Shown piece after piece: positions 1 through 7,624 of a stretch of 38,415 nucleotides of DNA. The first letter of the stretch is position 1. Each line of letters starts with the position of its first letter. The DNA lies in NCBI GenBank assembly GCA_030627905.1, contig DAOVRZ010000050.1:1-38415 (forward strand), in the 5' to 3' direction. The notes below the pieces were generated by a model. The model was given only the letters and a program-made list of their open reading frames with translations, was not told the origin of the DNA and did not search any database. This DNA is from JAGMES01 sp023128035 (GTDB lineage Bacteria; Bacillota; Halanaerobiia; DY22613). The translations under genes were made by a program, and so were the position numbers.

Positions 1-1
1 A

Positions 2-601
2 AAGAATATTGATTGCAAAGAACTATATACAGATGGAGGATACTATTCAGAAGAAGTTGTAAAGAAGGCAAAAGAGAATGAAATTAACATTCATTACACT
101 GATATGACAGGAAGAAGTAGTAACAGCAACAAGCTTTCTACAACTGAATTTAAGATTGATGAAACAAGTAATTTGATAATTGCTTGTCCAAAAGGAGTAA
201 AACCAATTAGATCTGCTTTTAAGAAAAATGTTTTTAGTGCTCACTTTGCTTTGGATACCTGTTCAAATTGTGAATTAAGGGATGTCTGCCGAATAAAATT
301 TCAAAAAAAGAGCTGTGTAGTACGATTTGAGGAAAAAACATTGATTGCAGATCAAACCCGAGCTTCAATAAAGATAGAATTAAAAGAAAATACGAGTCAA
401 AGAGCAGCGATTGAAGGAACAAACTCTGCTTTGAAAAGAGGCCATGGTGCAGATAACATTAAAGTAAGAAGTCTATGTAAATCAAAAGTGGTTATGGGCT
501 TCAAATTCACAGCACACAACTTTAAAAAATTTGCCAGATATATTACCAGTCAAGTAGAAAAAATTCCTTCTCACTCTGATTATAGGATAGCTATGCCCTG
601 A
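2..601 (+). CDS. IS1182-like DDE transposase, C-terminal part (5' end off the window)
   Basis: The reading frame is open from base 2 to a TGA at 599-601, so the N-terminal part lies outside the window. Visible are a YTDGGYYSEE segment near the left edge, which fits the second catalytic Asp of DDE transposases, and a CPKG motif followed by a CSNC...C cysteine cluster typical of the IS1182/DDE_Tnp_1_6 group. EGTNSALKRGHG near the C-terminus carries the likely catalytic Glu. The protein would cut and rejoin the ends of its own insertion sequence. The 229 bases after it hold no gene that I recognise and probably include the right end of the element; I could not define the terminal repeat. Confidence 0.8.
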   Translation, partial: KNIDCKELYTDGGYYSEEVVKKAKENEINIHYTDMTGRSSNSNKLSTTEFKIDETSNLIIACPKGVKPIRSAFKKNVFSAHFALDTCSNCELRDVCRIKFQKKSCVVRFEEKTLIADQTRASIKIELKENTSQRAAIEGTNSALKRGHGADNIKVRSLCKSKVVMGFKFTAHNFKKFARYITSQVEKIPSHSDYRIAMP

Positions 602-830
602 AACAAGTAAAATAAGGTTAAATTGGCAGATATATAATTATAATATATACAATTATAGTTCATAGGGAGCGATTCACAGTGTAAAATTAGTATTGTATTA
701 CCTAAAAAAGGAAGTTGAAAATTTTAGAACTCAGTTTTAAGAGATATACCTACCCTTTTTGCAGTGGAATTAAGCTTCAGTATGTGCGGTTAGTAATAAA
801 TAAGTTTAGTGAAAAAATGGAGGGTATATA

Positions 831-1832
831 ATGAAAAATATACAAAAGTTAGGAAAAGGTGATATAATTGGTATTTTCTCGCCATCATTACCAATAACAT
901 GTACTAATCCGATAAGATTTAAAAGAGCAAAGCAATATTTGGAGAATAAGGGGTTTAAAATTGCAGATGGAGATTTGACTGAAAAATACGATTTTTATAG
1001 GTCTGGGAACATAAAAGAAAGAGCAGATGAATTAAATAGCTTAATTAGAAATCCAGAAATAAAATGTATAATGGCTACAATTGGAGGAAAGAACTCAAAT
1101 TCAATTCTTCCTTATATAGATTACGATGAATTTAAAAGAAATCCTAAAATAATAATAGGATATTCGGATATTACTGCTATTTTGCTTGCAATATATGCAA
1201 AAACAGGAATTAATACTTTTTATGGACCTGCATTAGTTGCATCATTTGGAGAATTTCCTCCGTTTGTTGAGTATACGTATCAATATTTCGAAGATATTAT
1301 TACAAATAAAGTTCAATTTCCATATACTTTAATGACTCCATTAACTTGGACAGAAGAATATTTAGATTGGGAAAGGCAAGACAGGGGAAAAGAACAAAGA
1401 GAAAACAAATTGATAACAGTATATGATGGGAAGATTACAGGAAGATTAATTGGTGGGAATTTGACTACAATAAAGGGTATTTGGGGCAGTGAATATATGC
1501 CTAAAATAATAAATGGAGATATACTCTTTCTAGAAGATAGCAGAAAAGATGCTGGAGATATTGAGAAAAGTTTTTCTTTATTGAAGCTAAATGGTGTATT
1601 TGATAAAATTTCTGGAATTATACTCGGGAAACATGAATTGTTTGATGATTTAAAGACTGGGAAGAAACCATATGAAATACTATTAGAAGTATTAGGAGAT
1701 AAAAAGATACCATTTATTGCTGATTTTGATTGTTGCCATACACATCCAATGTTAACTTTACCGATAGGTTGTGAAATTGAACTTGATGCAACAAATAAAA
1801 AAGTAAAAATTACGAAAAACTGTTTAATATGA
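831..1832 (+). CDS. S66-family peptidase, MccF/LD-carboxypeptidase type
   Basis: A 333-residue member of peptidase family S66. The family contains LD-carboxypeptidases, which trim the terminal D-Ala of muropeptides, and MccF, which cleaves processed microcin C. The nucleophile elbow GYSD puts the catalytic Ser at residue 112. The charge-relay Glu fits FLEDS and the His fits CCHTHPM near residue 303. The length is closer to MccF (about 340) than to the shorter LdcA (about 300), so a MccF-like detoxification or peptide-hydrolysis role is possible, but the substrate cannot be read from sequence. The start follows a GGAGGG ribosome site eight bases upstream. It stands alone between an IS remnant and a convergent small gene. 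Confidence 0.88.
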   Translation: MKNIQKLGKGDIIGIFSPSLPITCTNPIRFKRAKQYLENKGFKIADGDLTEKYDFYRSGNIKERADELNSLIRNPEIKCIMATIGGKNSNSILPYIDYDEFKRNPKIIIGYSDITAILLAIYAKTGINTFYGPALVASFGEFPPFVEYTYQYFEDIITNKVQFPYTLMTPLTWTEEYLDWERQDRGKEQRENKLITVYDGKITGRLIGGNLTTIKGIWGSEYMPKIINGDILFLEDSRKDAGDIEKSFSLLKLNGVFDKISGIILGKHELFDDLKTGKKPYEILLEVLGDKKIPFIADFDCCHTHPMLTLPIGCEIELDATNKKVKITKNCLI

Positions 1833-1877
1833 TGTTTGTCATTTACTGGACAGTCAAGAGTTCTCCAAATACTTTTA

Positions 1878-1931
1878 TAAAAAACTCGTTACTACTCAGG
1901 CATCCCAATAATGGAATGCCTGAGTAGTAAC
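1878..1931 (-). terminator. Rho-independent terminator overlapping the end of the 71-codon gene
   Basis: A perfect 16-bp inverted repeat (1888-1903 and 1916-1931) encloses a 12-base loop. On the minus strand it is followed by a T-rich run (complement of 1878-1884). This is a strong intrinsic terminator for the minus-strand gene ending at 1896. The final codons of that gene lie inside the stem. It may also stop transcripts coming from the S66 peptidase gene, although no clear T run follows on the plus strand. Confidence 0.8.
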
Positions 1932-2111
1932 AATAACTCTTACTTTATACGCACTCTCATTATTTACTTCAAGATGCAAATCATCTTCTAATTGTTTTTT
2001 AAACTGTTTCCAGCTTCTTTTTGGTAATTTACCTTGTCTAATTAAAAGCATCTCCTTTAAAGATTTCTTAAGAGAAACATCAGGAGTACAAGGTTTCGCT
2101 ACAGAGGTCAT
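1896..2111 (-). CDS. Hypothetical 71-residue protein
   Basis: I do not recognise this family. The start at 2111 is chosen because AAGGAGG lies eight bases upstream on the minus strand, and because the promoter (TATAAT at 2157-2162) places transcription start downstream of the longer alternative start at 2156. The protein is basic and polar. It has one Cys at residue 8, a helix-like middle of the form KLPKRSWKQFKKQLEDDL, and an aromatic C-terminus (FHYWDA) encoded by the terminator stem. It has no membrane segment. The middle resembles linker helices seen in small DNA-binding or antitoxin proteins, but that is only a resemblance. It is monocistronic, with its own promoter and terminator. Confidence 0.6.
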   Translation of the reverse strand: MTSVAKPCTPDVSLKKSLKEMLLIRQGKLPKRSWKQFKKQLEDDLHLEVNNESAYKVRVIVTTQAFHYWDA

Positions 2112-2156
2112 ATGTTCTTCCTCCTTATTATTTTTTTTCTCTTTATCTTTACACAT

Positions 2157-2185
2157 ATTATATCATCCCTTTAATAAATTTTCAA
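2157..2185 (-). promoter_or_regulatory. Sigma-A-type promoter of the 71-codon gene
   Basis: On the minus strand, TTGAAA (complement of 2180-2185) is separated by 17 bases from TATAAT (complement of 2157-2162). The predicted transcript begins near 2150, upstream of the AAGGAGG site and the ATG at 2111. This supports the shorter start for the gene. Confidence 0.7.
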
Positions 2186-2381
2186 ATTTATTTATTATTT
2201 TCAAGAATGATTTGAAAAAGTCTGCACAGTTGGATTTTACATTATGATATTTTATGATATTATATGATATAATATAAGATAAGGAATAGTTAATGAGTAT
2301 ACTTTTTCCTACTTAGCCTAATAAAGCACATCGCTAGCAGTCCAAGCAGAACACTTTTTTTATCCTTACCTAAAATTTTTA
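2186..2381. other. AT-rich intergenic stretch
   Basis: Nothing coding is supported here. It contains several near-repeats of TATGATAT around 2243-2280, probably low-complexity AT-rich DNA, and no hairpin with a T run. Regulatory sites for the flanking genes lie at its two edges. Confidence 0.5.
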
Positions 2382-2410
2382 TTGACATATGCTCATAATA
2401 GGAGTAAAAT
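2382..2410 (+). promoter_or_regulatory. Strong sigma-A promoter for the DUF5320/NifX/ATPase cluster
   Basis: TTGACA (2382-2387) and TAAAAT (2405-2410) are separated by exactly 17 bases. The expected start of transcription is about 2417, so the possible ATG at 2423 would be almost leaderless, whereas ATG 2459 has a proper ribosome site. This promoter probably drives the genes from 2459 to at least 4970. Confidence 0.75.
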
Positions 2411-2425
2411 ATAAATGAGCATATG
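2386..2425. promoter_or_regulatory. Symmetrical operator over the cluster promoter
   Basis: CATATGCTCAT (2386-2396) and ATGAGCATATG (2415-2425) form a perfect 11-bp inverted repeat with an 18-base gap. It straddles the -10 box, with the left arm touching the -35 box and the right arm at the transcription start. Each arm is itself close to a TATG-N2-CATA palindrome, so this may be two operator sites for a dimeric repressor. The position suggests repression by steric block. The regulator is not in the window. Confidence 0.65.
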
Positions 2426-2458
2426 CCCAAAAAAAACAGATTTGAAGGAGGGAATGTC

Positions 2459-2863
2459 ATGCCATTTGGTGATGGAACTGGCCCTATGAATCAAGGTCCT
2501 ATGACTGGAAAAGGTAGAGGATATTGTGTTGTAGATTATAGGCAAGATATGAGTTTTGCTAATGGTAGAGGTGTTGGCAGAGGTTTTAACAACGGTTTAG
2601 GCATGGGTATGGGAAGAGGAATGAGATGTGGCAATGGGTTTAGAAAAGGTATGGGACGTGGAATGAACATAGGCGGTGGAGTAGGATTAGGTCGAAATAG
2701 ATGGATAAATGGTGCGACTGCTGTAAATAAAGTTGAGGAATTTAAAACAGAGAAAGAAATTTTATTACAAGAAGCTCAAATCTTAAAAAATCAAATGAAT
2801 CAAGTCGCTACAAGATTAGAAGAACTTGCTTTATTTGAAGATAAAAGTAATGAGGAGGAGTAA
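2459..2863 (+). CDS. DUF5320 domain-containing protein
   Basis: A 134-residue protein starting MPFGDGTGP, the hallmark of DUF5320 proteins, which are commonly found beside NifX-like proteins and Mrp-type ATPases in anaerobes. The N-terminal two thirds is a low-complexity Gly/Met/Arg-rich region (GMGMGRGMR-like repeats, residues about 30-85). The C-terminal 40 residues are predicted to form an amphipathic helix or coiled coil. The start at 2459 is chosen over 2423 because GGAGGG lies six bases before it and the promoter makes the upstream ATG nearly leaderless. The biochemical function of the family is unknown; a link to metal or Fe-S handling is inferred from neighbours. Confidence 0.85.
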   Translation: MPFGDGTGPMNQGPMTGKGRGYCVVDYRQDMSFANGRGVGRGFNNGLGMGMGRGMRCGNGFRKGMGRGMNIGGGVGLGRNRWINGATAVNKVEEFKTEKEILLQEAQILKNQMNQVATRLEELALFEDKSNEEE

Positions 2864-2865
2864 TT

Positions 2866-3195
2866 ATGAAAATTGTTATTACGTCCCAAGGTGCAACAAT
2901 GGATGCAGAGGTTGATCCAAGATTTGGTCGATGTGCTTATTTTATGGTAGTTGATTTAGAGACAGAAAATTTTGAAGCTATTGAAAATCCAGCGGTTAAT
3001 TTTGCTTCTGGTGCTGGAATTAAGAGTGGAAGTATTGTTGCTGATCAAGGTGCTGAAGCAGTATTGACAGGACGGGTTGGGCCAAAAGCAAGTCAGGCTT
3101 TACAGGCTGGAAATGTAAAAATCTATTGTGAAGTTTCTGGTACTATAGCAGAAGTTGTTAAAAAGTATAAAAAAGGTGAATTTAAAGCAGTTTAA
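2866..3195 (+). CDS. NifX/NifB-type dinitrogenase iron-molybdenum cofactor family protein
   Basis: A 109-residue single-domain protein of the family (Pfam PF02579) that includes NifX, NafY and the C-terminal part of NifB. The family bind or carry metal clusters. It has the typical MKIVITSQG start, DPRFGRC near residues 22-28 and VLTGRVGPKAS around residue 65. No nif structural genes are present, so this is one of the stand-alone homologues that anaerobes keep next to Mrp-like ATPases rather than evidence of nitrogen fixation. It begins two bases after the DUF5320 stop with AGGAGG overlapping that gene's end, so the two are probably translationally coupled. Confidence 0.87.
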   Translation: MKIVITSQGATMDAEVDPRFGRCAYFMVVDLETENFEAIENPAVNFASGAGIKSGSIVADQGAEAVLTGRVGPKASQALQAGNVKIYCEVSGTIAEVVKKYKKGEFKAV

Positions 3196-3231
3196 AAATG
3201 GATAGAGAAGCATTGGAAGGGGAAGATTTTT

Positions 3232-4089
3232 GTGAAAAGTACTGTGACTATTGCTATTGCTAGTGGAAAAGGTGGGACTGGGAAAACAACAATCGCTACT
3301 AATTTAGCATATTCGATTAAATCTCTATATCCAGTAGAGCTTATTGATTGTGATGTAGAAGAACCTAACTCTCACCTTTTTTTTAATCCTTCTTTTCACA
3401 GTAGAGAAGAAGTGGGAGTACTGGTTCCTGTAGTAGATGAAAAACGATGTATCTCCTGCGGAAAATGTGCTGATCTTTGTATGTATAATGCCATTTCATT
3501 GATTGCTGAAAAAATTTTAGTTTTTCCAGAACTTTGTCATGGATGTGGTGGCTGTTCTTTTATCTGTCCTACTAATGCTATTCGTGAGGAAAAAAGAGGT
3601 GTTGGTTGGATTGAAGAAGGTGAAGCTTTAGGCATTCATTTTATGCATGGTATATTAAATATAGGTAGTCCTTTAGCTCCACCGATTATCAATGAATTAA
3701 AAAATAAAATTTCTAATGATAAGGTTACTATACTTGATGCTCCTCCAGGTACATCTTGTCCTGTAGTTAGTACTTTGATTGCTGTAGATTATGTTGTTTT
3801 AGTTACTGAACCAACTCCTTTTGGGTTTTATGATCTAAAATTAGCAGTTGAAGTTGTTCGAAAACTACAGATTCCCTTTGGTGTAATCATTAACCGGGCT
3901 GATTTAGGTGAAGCGAAAGTGGAAGAATATTGTTCTTTAGAGAAGATTCCAATTTTGCTGAAAATTCCATTTAAACGGGAATACGCTGCCTGCTATGCCA
4001 GAGGAAATATGCTTACGAAAGAGTTTCCTGAGCTTAAAGAAGAATTCAAGCAGCTTTTTGAGGAGATTGTAAGGGGGAGTAAAGTATGA
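3232..4089 (+). CDS. P-loop ATPase with inserted 2x[4Fe-4S] ferredoxin domain (first copy)
   Basis: A 285-residue MinD/ParA-type ATPase. The deviant Walker A motif GKGGTGKTT is near residue 13. A ferredoxin insert carries CISCGKCADLC and CHGCGGCSFIC motifs (about residues 66-110), enough for two [4Fe-4S] clusters. DAPPGTSCPV is the switch II/Walker B region. The family is associated with Fe-S cluster carriage or assembly, but its exact client is unknown. The start is a GTG at 3232 preceded by a GGAAGGGGA site. Its last four bases overlap the start of the next, paralogous gene (ATGA), indicating co-translation. Confidence 0.85.
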   Translation: MKSTVTIAIASGKGGTGKTTIATNLAYSIKSLYPVELIDCDVEEPNSHLFFNPSFHSREEVGVLVPVVDEKRCISCGKCADLCMYNAISLIAEKILVFPELCHGCGGCSFICPTNAIREEKRGVGWIEEGEALGIHFMHGILNIGSPLAPPIINELKNKISNDKVTILDAPPGTSCPVVSTLIAVDYVVLVTEPTPFGFYDLKLAVEVVRKLQIPFGVIINRADLGEAKVEEYCSLEKIPILLKIPFKREYAACYARGNMLTKEFPELKEEFKQLFEEIVRGSKV

Positions 4090-4970
4090 AGCAATTATTG
4101 GTTATCAGTGGAAAAGGTGGTACAGGTAAAACAACCATAACAGCTTCTTTTGCTGCCCTGGGAAAAGCTACTGAAACGCAGATGACTATGGCAGATTGTG
4201 ATGTAGATGCAGCAGATTTGCATTTACTTCTAGAACCAGAGATCATTGAAAGACATGATTTTTATGGGGGAAAGATAGCTAAGATTGATCAAGCGAAATG
4301 TCAACAATGTCAGGAATGTATCAAGATCTGTCGTTTTCAGGCTATTGAAAAAAATTTAGAACAGGGTATAGTAAAAGTCAATCCGATTCTTTGTGAGGGA
4401 TGTACAGTTTGTGGCTATGTTTGTCCTCATGGAGGCATTATCATAAAGGATAGTTTATCAGGGGAATGGTATGTTTCTAAAACTTGTTTTGGATCAATGG
4501 TACATGCTACTCTGGGGATTGCTGAGGAAAATTCAGGTAAATTAGTTTCTCAAGTTTTAAAAAAAGCTAGAGAAGTAAGTGAAAATGAAGCAAGCGAAGT
4601 TCTTTTAGTAGATGGTCCTCCAGGAATAGGTTGTCCTGTGATCTCTTCCTTTTCAGGAACTGATTTAGCTTTGATGGTTACAGAACCAACTGTATCGGGT
4701 AAACATGATTTAGAACGAATTTTAGATTTGTCAGAGTATTTTGATGTTAAAGCTGTAGTCTGTATCAATAAATCAGATTTAGATGATGAGATGACTGAAA
4801 GTATCACAGATTATTGTGAAGGGCGAGGAGTTGAAGTTGTTGGAAAGATCCCCTTTGATAAGAATATTCCAACTGCTATCGGTTCAGGGATAGTTCCAGT
4901 GGAATATAAAGAAAGTGTTAGTTCAAGAGCAATATTTGAAATCTATCAACAAGTGTTAGAAAGATTATAA
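4086..4970 (+). CDS. P-loop ATPase with inserted 2x[4Fe-4S] ferredoxin domain (second copy)
   Basis: A 294-residue paralogue of the preceding protein. It has GKGGTGKTT near residue 10, CQQCQECIKIC and CEGCTVCGYVC in the ferredoxin insert, and DGPPGIGCPV as the nucleotide-sensing motif. Tandem pairs of this type usually occur together in anaerobes, and a heterodimer is the natural inference. The four-base overlap with the upstream gene argues for stoichiometric synthesis. No obvious terminator follows; a 128-bp imperfect palindrome begins immediately after the stop and separates it from the Mrp gene. Confidence 0.85.
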   Translation: MKQLLVISGKGGTGKTTITASFAALGKATETQMTMADCDVDAADLHLLLEPEIIERHDFYGGKIAKIDQAKCQQCQECIKICRFQAIEKNLEQGIVKVNPILCEGCTVCGYVCPHGGIIIKDSLSGEWYVSKTCFGSMVHATLGIAEENSGKLVSQVLKKAREVSENEASEVLLVDGPPGIGCPVISSFSGTDLALMVTEPTVSGKHDLERILDLSEYFDVKAVVCINKSDLDDEMTESITDYCEGRGVEVVGKIPFDKNIPTAIGSGIVPVEYKESVSSRAIFEIYQQVLERL

Positions 4971-4971
4971 T

Positions 4972-5099
4972 ATGATTATTCCATAAAAAGTAGTTGCATA
5001 AGAGCTTACATATCATATATAATACTGAATTAGGAGGTCTCAGTACATATAAGGTATGTGAGCTTTTGTGGGACTAAATACTTTTTGTGGACGAATCAT
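4972..5099. repeat. Dispersed palindromic element, copy A
   Basis: A 128-bp imperfect palindrome starting ATGATT and ending AATCAT. The outer arms share the CACAAAAAGTAGT-like block and ACTTTTTGTGG block found in copies B (17741-17863) and C (21697-21819). Pairing is interrupted more often than in the other copies, so this is probably the oldest or most decayed full copy. It lies between two same-strand genes and could fold as a long RNA hairpin. It has no coding capacity. Confidence 0.75.
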
Positions 5100-5140
5100 A
5101 GCATGAAAATTTTATAGAGATGGGTAAGGAGGAAAAGTTG

Positions 5141-5902
5141 ATGGAGAAGTTAGCATTAAATGACTTAAGTAATGTAAAAAATGTTATAGCTGTTATGAGT
5201 GGAAAAGGTGGGGTTGGAAAATCATCAGTATCAGCACTTATTGCAGTTGAACTTAGGCGTTTGGGATATAAAGTAGGTTTATTGGATGCTGATATTACTG
5301 GCCCTAGTATTCCTAAAATGTTCGGTGCAAGTGATAGACCAAAACAAACAGATGTAGGCTTATTTCCTATAAAGACTAAAACAGGGATTGAAATTATGTC
5401 TCTTAATCTTTTATTAGAAAATGAGGATGACCCTGTTATCTGGCGAGGCCCTTTGTTGGCTCAGACTGTAGGCCAATTCTGGACAGATGTAGTATGGGGC
5501 GAACTAGATTATCTTGTACTGGATCTTCCTCCAGGAACAGGAGATATTCCTTTGACAGTTATGCAATCAATTCCAGTAGATCACATTGTTTTGGTCTCTT
5601 CTCCACAAGATATGGTATATATGGAAGTTAAAAAGTCTTTGAAAATGGCAAAGATGCTTGAACTACCTATTTTGGGTCTGATTGAAAATATGAGTTATAT
5701 TAAATGTCCTACCTGTGGTGAGAAGATTGAATTATTTGGCCCGGGCAAAGGGGCGAGTATTGAAAAAGAATTAGGAATTCCATTTTTAGCTCAACTTCCT
5801 ATTGATCCTGAATTTGCTAAGTTAAATGATACTGGCAAAGTTGAAGAGTATGATAAAATAAAATTTGATTGGTTAAAAGAAAAATTAGAACTAACTACAT
5901 AG
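5141..5902 (+). CDS. Mrp/NBP35-family ATP-binding protein
   Basis: A 253-residue Mrp/Nbp35-type P-loop ATPase. It has SGKGGVGKSS at about residues 21-30, DADITGPSIPKM, the DLPPGTGD motif, and the CPTCG pair (about residue 195) that bridges an Fe-S cluster between subunits. These proteins hold and transfer [4Fe-4S] clusters to apo-enzymes. The start at 5141 is chosen over 5120 because AAGGAGG lies eight bases before it. The N-terminal DUF59 domain of longer Mrp proteins is absent, as is usual in clostridia. It is separated from the NifX/ATPase genes by repeat copy A and ends before a terminator. Confidence 0.88.
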   Translation: MEKLALNDLSNVKNVIAVMSGKGGVGKSSVSALIAVELRRLGYKVGLLDADITGPSIPKMFGASDRPKQTDVGLFPIKTKTGIEIMSLNLLLENEDDPVIWRGPLLAQTVGQFWTDVVWGELDYLVLDLPPGTGDIPLTVMQSIPVDHIVLVSSPQDMVYMEVKKSLKMAKMLELPILGLIENMSYIKCPTCGEKIELFGPGKGASIEKELGIPFLAQLPIDPEFAKLNDTGKVEEYDKIKFDWLKEKLELTT

Positions 5903-5961
5903 TGAATAAACATTTTGGTGAAAATTATATATAGTTTAGATTTTATTATAAGATATGAAAG

Positions 5962-6005
5962 GTGCCTTAGATTCACATTTATTTGTGACCTAAGGTGCTT
6001 TTATA
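5962..6005 (+). terminator. Intrinsic terminator after the Mrp gene
   Basis: GTGCCTTAG (5962-5970) pairs with CTAAGGTGC (5990-5998), using two G-U pairs, and TCACA/TGTGA forms an inner stem. A TTTTATATTTT run follows. It closes the Fe-S cluster transcription unit. Confidence 0.7.
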
Positions 6006-6278
6006 TTTTATCATTAAAATTTTCTTTCCAATATTTACTTATTGCATTTTAAACAGCTTAATTCTAATTTGAAGAAATCCACGATATAATCATAAAGTAA
6101 TGTTTATTATAAAATACTATCAAATAAAGACATTTGAAATGATTGTGAAAAGAAAAACTAATGAAAACTGAAAGGATTTTGGACTTTAATCCCGAATATG
6201 TTATGGTGGTAAAGAAAGTGTCAAAATTTGTACTGGGATTTTTTAGCTTTTATTTTATTTGTAAAAGGGGTGAAAAGT
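6006..6278. other. Leader region upstream of rnfC
   Basis: No gene is supported. A TATAAT hexamer lies at 6085-6090, but I see no convincing -35 box at 16-18 bases, so the Rnf promoter is not firmly placed. The AAAGGGGTGA ribosome site for rnfC is at the right edge. Confidence 0.4.
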
Positions 6279-7604
6279 ATGAAAGTCAAGACTTTCAAGC
6301 AGGGTATCCATCCAGCCTATAATAAAGAGTTGACTGCGAAAAAAGCTTTAGAAAAGCTTAAGGATCCATCTTTAGTTGTGATCCCTATGCGTCAACATAT
6401 TGGTGCACCCTGCGAACCACTTGTCCAGGTTGGTGATCAGGTCAAAGTGGGCCAGAAAATTGGAGACAGTCAAAGTTTTGTCTCTGCCCCAATTCATGCT
6501 AGTATCTCTGGAGTAGTTAAAGCAATCAAAGAAGTAGAGGTAGGAGCAGGTGGGAAATCTTTAGCAGTAGTTATTGAGTCAGATGGACAAAATACTGTGC
6601 ATGAAGATGTACAACCAAAAGGTGATCTGAGCTCTTTATCAAGTGAAGAGATCAGAAAGATTGTTCGTGAAGCAGGGATCGTAGGTATGGGTGGTGCTTC
6701 TTTCCCAACCCATGTTAAACTTTCAATTCCTGAAGGTAAAACTGTTGATAATGTTATCTTAAATGCAGCAGAGTGTGAGCCATATTTGACCGTAGACCAT
6801 CGGATTATGTTGGAGCAGCCAGAAGAAGTGATCTTTGGTTTGAAAGCATTAATGAAAGCTGTAGGAGTTAACAAAGGTTATATCGGTATTGAAGATAATA
6901 AATCAGATGCTATCGATGCTATGATTAAAGCATGTGAGGGTGACTCTGAGATTGAAGTGGTTGCTTTAGAAACTAAGTACCCACAAGGTGGCGAGAAAAT
7001 GTTAATTACGGCCATCACTGGTCGAGAAGTTCCTTCTGGCGGTTTACCTGCTGATGCTGGATGTGTTGTTAACAATGTAACTACCGCTGTAGCTGTTTCT
7101 CGTGCGATCAAAACAGGTATGCCATTGATCGACAGAACTGTGACAATAACAGGACACGGCATCAAGGAGCCTAAGAACGTAGTTGCTAAAGTTGGTACAT
7201 CTGTATCTGAACTAGTTGAATATGCTGGCGGTTTTAATGGAACTCCTGGTAAAGTGATCTTAGGTGGTCCCATGATGGGTCCTGCGATTCATAATCTTGA
7301 TGTTCCTGTGTTAAAAGGTACTTCTGGTGTGTTAGTTCTTACACAAGAAGAGGTGACAGACTTTGAACCACAGCCTTGTATCCGTTGTGGTCGTTGTGTT
7401 GATGTTTGTCCTGTTTTTCTTATGCCTATTACTTTAGCAAATTATTCACAGCATCAAATGTATGCTGAGATGGACAAATATGATGTTTTAGATTGTATTG
7501 AGTGTGGCTCTTGTTCCTATATCTGTCCTGCAAAACGCCCACTGATTCATTATATTCGTTTGGGTAAAGCTGAAGTACTCGCTGAACGCAGGAAACAGAA
7601 ATAA
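6279..7604 (+). CDS. rnfC: Rnf complex subunit RnfC (NADH-side, FMN and 2x[4Fe-4S])
   Basis: A 441-residue peripheral subunit of the Rnf ferredoxin:NAD+ oxidoreductase, which couples electron flow from reduced ferredoxin to NAD+ with Na+ or H+ export. The GMGGASFPTHVKL region and LNAAECEPYLTVDHR are the nucleotide/FMN-binding segments shared with complex I NuoF. CIRCGRCVDVC begins at residue 367 and CIECGSCSYIC at about 406, giving two [4Fe-4S] clusters. The start at 6279 follows AAAGGGGTGA; the longer upstream frame encodes an unlikely hydrophobic leader. It is the first gene of rnfCDGEAB, in the standard order. Confidence 0.95.
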   Translation: MKVKTFKQGIHPAYNKELTAKKALEKLKDPSLVVIPMRQHIGAPCEPLVQVGDQVKVGQKIGDSQSFVSAPIHASISGVVKAIKEVEVGAGGKSLAVVIESDGQNTVHEDVQPKGDLSSLSSEEIRKIVREAGIVGMGGASFPTHVKLSIPEGKTVDNVILNAAECEPYLTVDHRIMLEQPEEVIFGLKALMKAVGVNKGYIGIEDNKSDAIDAMIKACEGDSEIEVVALETKYPQGGEKMLITAITGREVPSGGLPADAGCVVNNVTTAVAVSRAIKTGMPLIDRTVTITGHGIKEPKNVVAKVGTSVSELVEYAGGFNGTPGKVILGGPMMGPAIHNLDVPVLKGTSGVLVLTQEEVTDFEPQPCIRCGRCVDVCPVFLMPITLANYSQHQMYAEMDKYDVLDCIECGSCSYICPAKRPLIHYIRLGKAEVLAERRKQK

Positions 7605-7624
7605 AAGACGAGGGGGGATCAAAG

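Noticed and set aside
2243..2280. TATGATAT repeats as an iteron or CRISPR-like array
   Set aside because: The units are short, irregular and without unique spacers; low-complexity AT-rich DNA explains them. No CRISPR array was seen anywhere in the window.
2423..2458. An upstream ATG that would extend the DUF5320 protein by 12 residues
   Set aside because: It lies only about six bases after the predicted transcription start, inside the operator, and the family starts at the downstream Met with a good ribosome site.
2866..3195. NifX-like gene as evidence of nitrogen fixation
   Set aside because: No nifHDK, nifE or nifN genes are present; stand-alone NifX-like proteins are common in non-fixing anaerobes.
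6494..7273. Two long open frames on the minus strand opposite rnfC
   Set aside because: They lie entirely inside a certain gene, have no ribosome sites or family features, and are shadows of its codon bias.
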